Shown: one piece after another, positions 63,438 to 64,000 of the stretch | Position numbering within the stretch: position 1 is the first letter of the stretch | Layout of the letters: each line of letters opens with the position of its first letter | Origin: Candidatus Sulfopaludibacter sp. SbA3 | GTDB taxonomy: Bacteria; Acidobacteriota; Terriglobia; Bryobacterales; Bryobacteraceae | Assembly (NCBI GenBank): GCA_945861625.1 | Contig: CAMAVI010000001.1 | Location: 17,944-81,943, forward strand | Direction of reading: 5' to 3' | DNA length: 64,000 nt | Position numbers and translations under genes: made by a program | The notes under the pieces: model-generated | The model's input: the letters and a program-made list of their open reading frames with translations, nothing else | Told to the model about the DNA's origin: nothing | The model's database searches: none

Positions 63438-64000
63438 CTACTGCTTCAAATTGATCGTGTCCTGGCTGATCTGATCCACGGTGGTAATGATCTTCGAGCT
63501 GGCCTGGTAGGCTCGCTGAAAGATGATCAGATTCGTGAATTCCCGCGCAATGTCAACCGTGGAAGCCTCGATAGCCCCACCGAGAACGGAGCCGCGCCCG
63601 CCGCTTCCCGGAAGACCGACGGCGGGCTGGGCGGTGCGCGCGGTCAGTTGGAGATTGTTGTTGCCGACCGCGATCATCGAATCCGGATTGAGAATCGTGG
63701 CCAACGCGATCTGTCCCACGACGATTTGCTGGCCGTTGGAGTACCGGGCCAGAATCTTGCCGCCCGCGGCCATCTCCACGGCTTCTAGATTCGCGGTTGC
63801 CGTTCCGTTTTGGGAAACCGCGGAGGTGGCGGAGGCCTGCGAATACTGCGTGATGCGCGGAACGCCCTGATTAAACATGTTCCAGGCGACGCTCAGGTTG
63901 GAGGCGCCGTTATTAAGTCCCGCGGCTGTGATTACCGGTGGCGCGGTGGTGGGCAAAGGAATAATCAGATTGCCGTTCCCGTTAAATGTCAGCGTGCCGG
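63438..64000 (-). CDS. flgE: flagellar hook protein FlgE, C-terminal part (5' truncated)
   Basis: The frame runs in from the right edge; the ORF-track start at 63956 (a TTG codon) is internal. Reading further upstream gives LTFNGNGNLIIPLP, typical of the hook-protein middle. The C-terminus has VEMAAGGKILARYSNGQQIVVGQIAL, then EASTVDIAREFTNLIIFQRAYQASSKIITTVDQI, the conserved C-terminal helix of rod/hook proteins. It polymerises to form the hook outside the cell. It lies 16 bp upstream of fliN. Confidence 0.93.
   Translation of the reverse strand, partial: GTLTFNGNGNLIIPLPTTAPPVITAAGLNNGASNLSVAWNMFNQGVPRITQYSQASATSAVSQNGTATANLEAVEMAAGGKILARYSNGQQIVVGQIALATILNPDSMIAVGNNNLQLTARTAQPAVGLPGSGGRGSVLGGAIEASTVDIAREFTNLIIFQRAYQASSKIITTVDQISQDTINLKQ

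Overview
The window looks like a chromosomal piece of an acidobacterium of the Solibacter/Bryobacter type. This is inferred from gene content: TonB-dependent receptors with an N-terminal carboxypeptidase-regulatory domain, a CadC-like winged-helix/AAA/TPR regulator, GC-rich third codon positions and many lineage-typical hypothetical proteins. No rRNA, tRNA, CRISPR array or intact insertion sequence was seen. No stretch longer than about 300 bp lacks a gene or a describable element.

Layout. 1-10.4 kb: the 3' end of a TonB-type receptor, a U32 peptidase operon, a methyltransferase, a pirin/flavodoxin-like/beta-oxidation operon and two secreted proteins. 10.5-18.3 kb: a small conserved protein divergent from a large AAA/TPR regulator, a TonB-type receptor interrupted by an in-frame amber codon, and an MFS transporter. 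18.3-27.6 kb: a hybrid histidine kinase divergent from a sigma-54 regulator, a type III PKS/flavoprotein/PepSY operon, a cupin, MiaE and an amidase. 27.7-32.3 kb: a GIY-YIG nuclease stopped at its first signature tyrosine, PEP carboxykinase, cytochrome c, heme A synthase and an EAL phosphodiesterase. 32.3-42 kb: a cobalamin riboswitch and BtuB-type receptor, SodC, an OmpR-type two-component pair, DinB, a large membrane protein, a DUF433/DUF5615 toxin-antitoxin cassette and a desaturase. 42-50 kb: the SAM cycle (ArsR-methyltransferase fusion, ahcY, metK), hicAB, trigger factor, a DUF2891 protein and mdh. 50-54.4 kb: an NtrC/NtrB-like pair and ribosomal protein S1. 54.4-64 kb: a minus-strand flagellar export/switch/regulator cluster running flgE-fliN-fliO-fliP-fliQ-fliR-flhB / flhA-flhF-fliA-fliN-like-small membrane protein.

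The most striking cross-window signal is regulatory. About fifteen genes that begin transcription units have a TANNNT box ending 4-9 nt (mostly 6-7 nt) before the start codon and no Shine-Dalgarno sequence, which suggests leaderless mRNAs. Many genes inside operons overlap the preceding gene, and others have an ordinary Shine-Dalgarno sequence. The pattern also decides several start codons, including that of the NtrB-like kinase. Other notable structures are a terminator followed by an SD-sequestering hairpin between flhB and flhA, a toxin-antitoxin cassette flanked by a 59-bp direct repeat of the neighbouring desaturase 3' end, an inverted-repeat operator in front of ahcY, and a 27-bp perfect inverted repeat after mdh. 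All calls come from reading the sequence; no database search was run.
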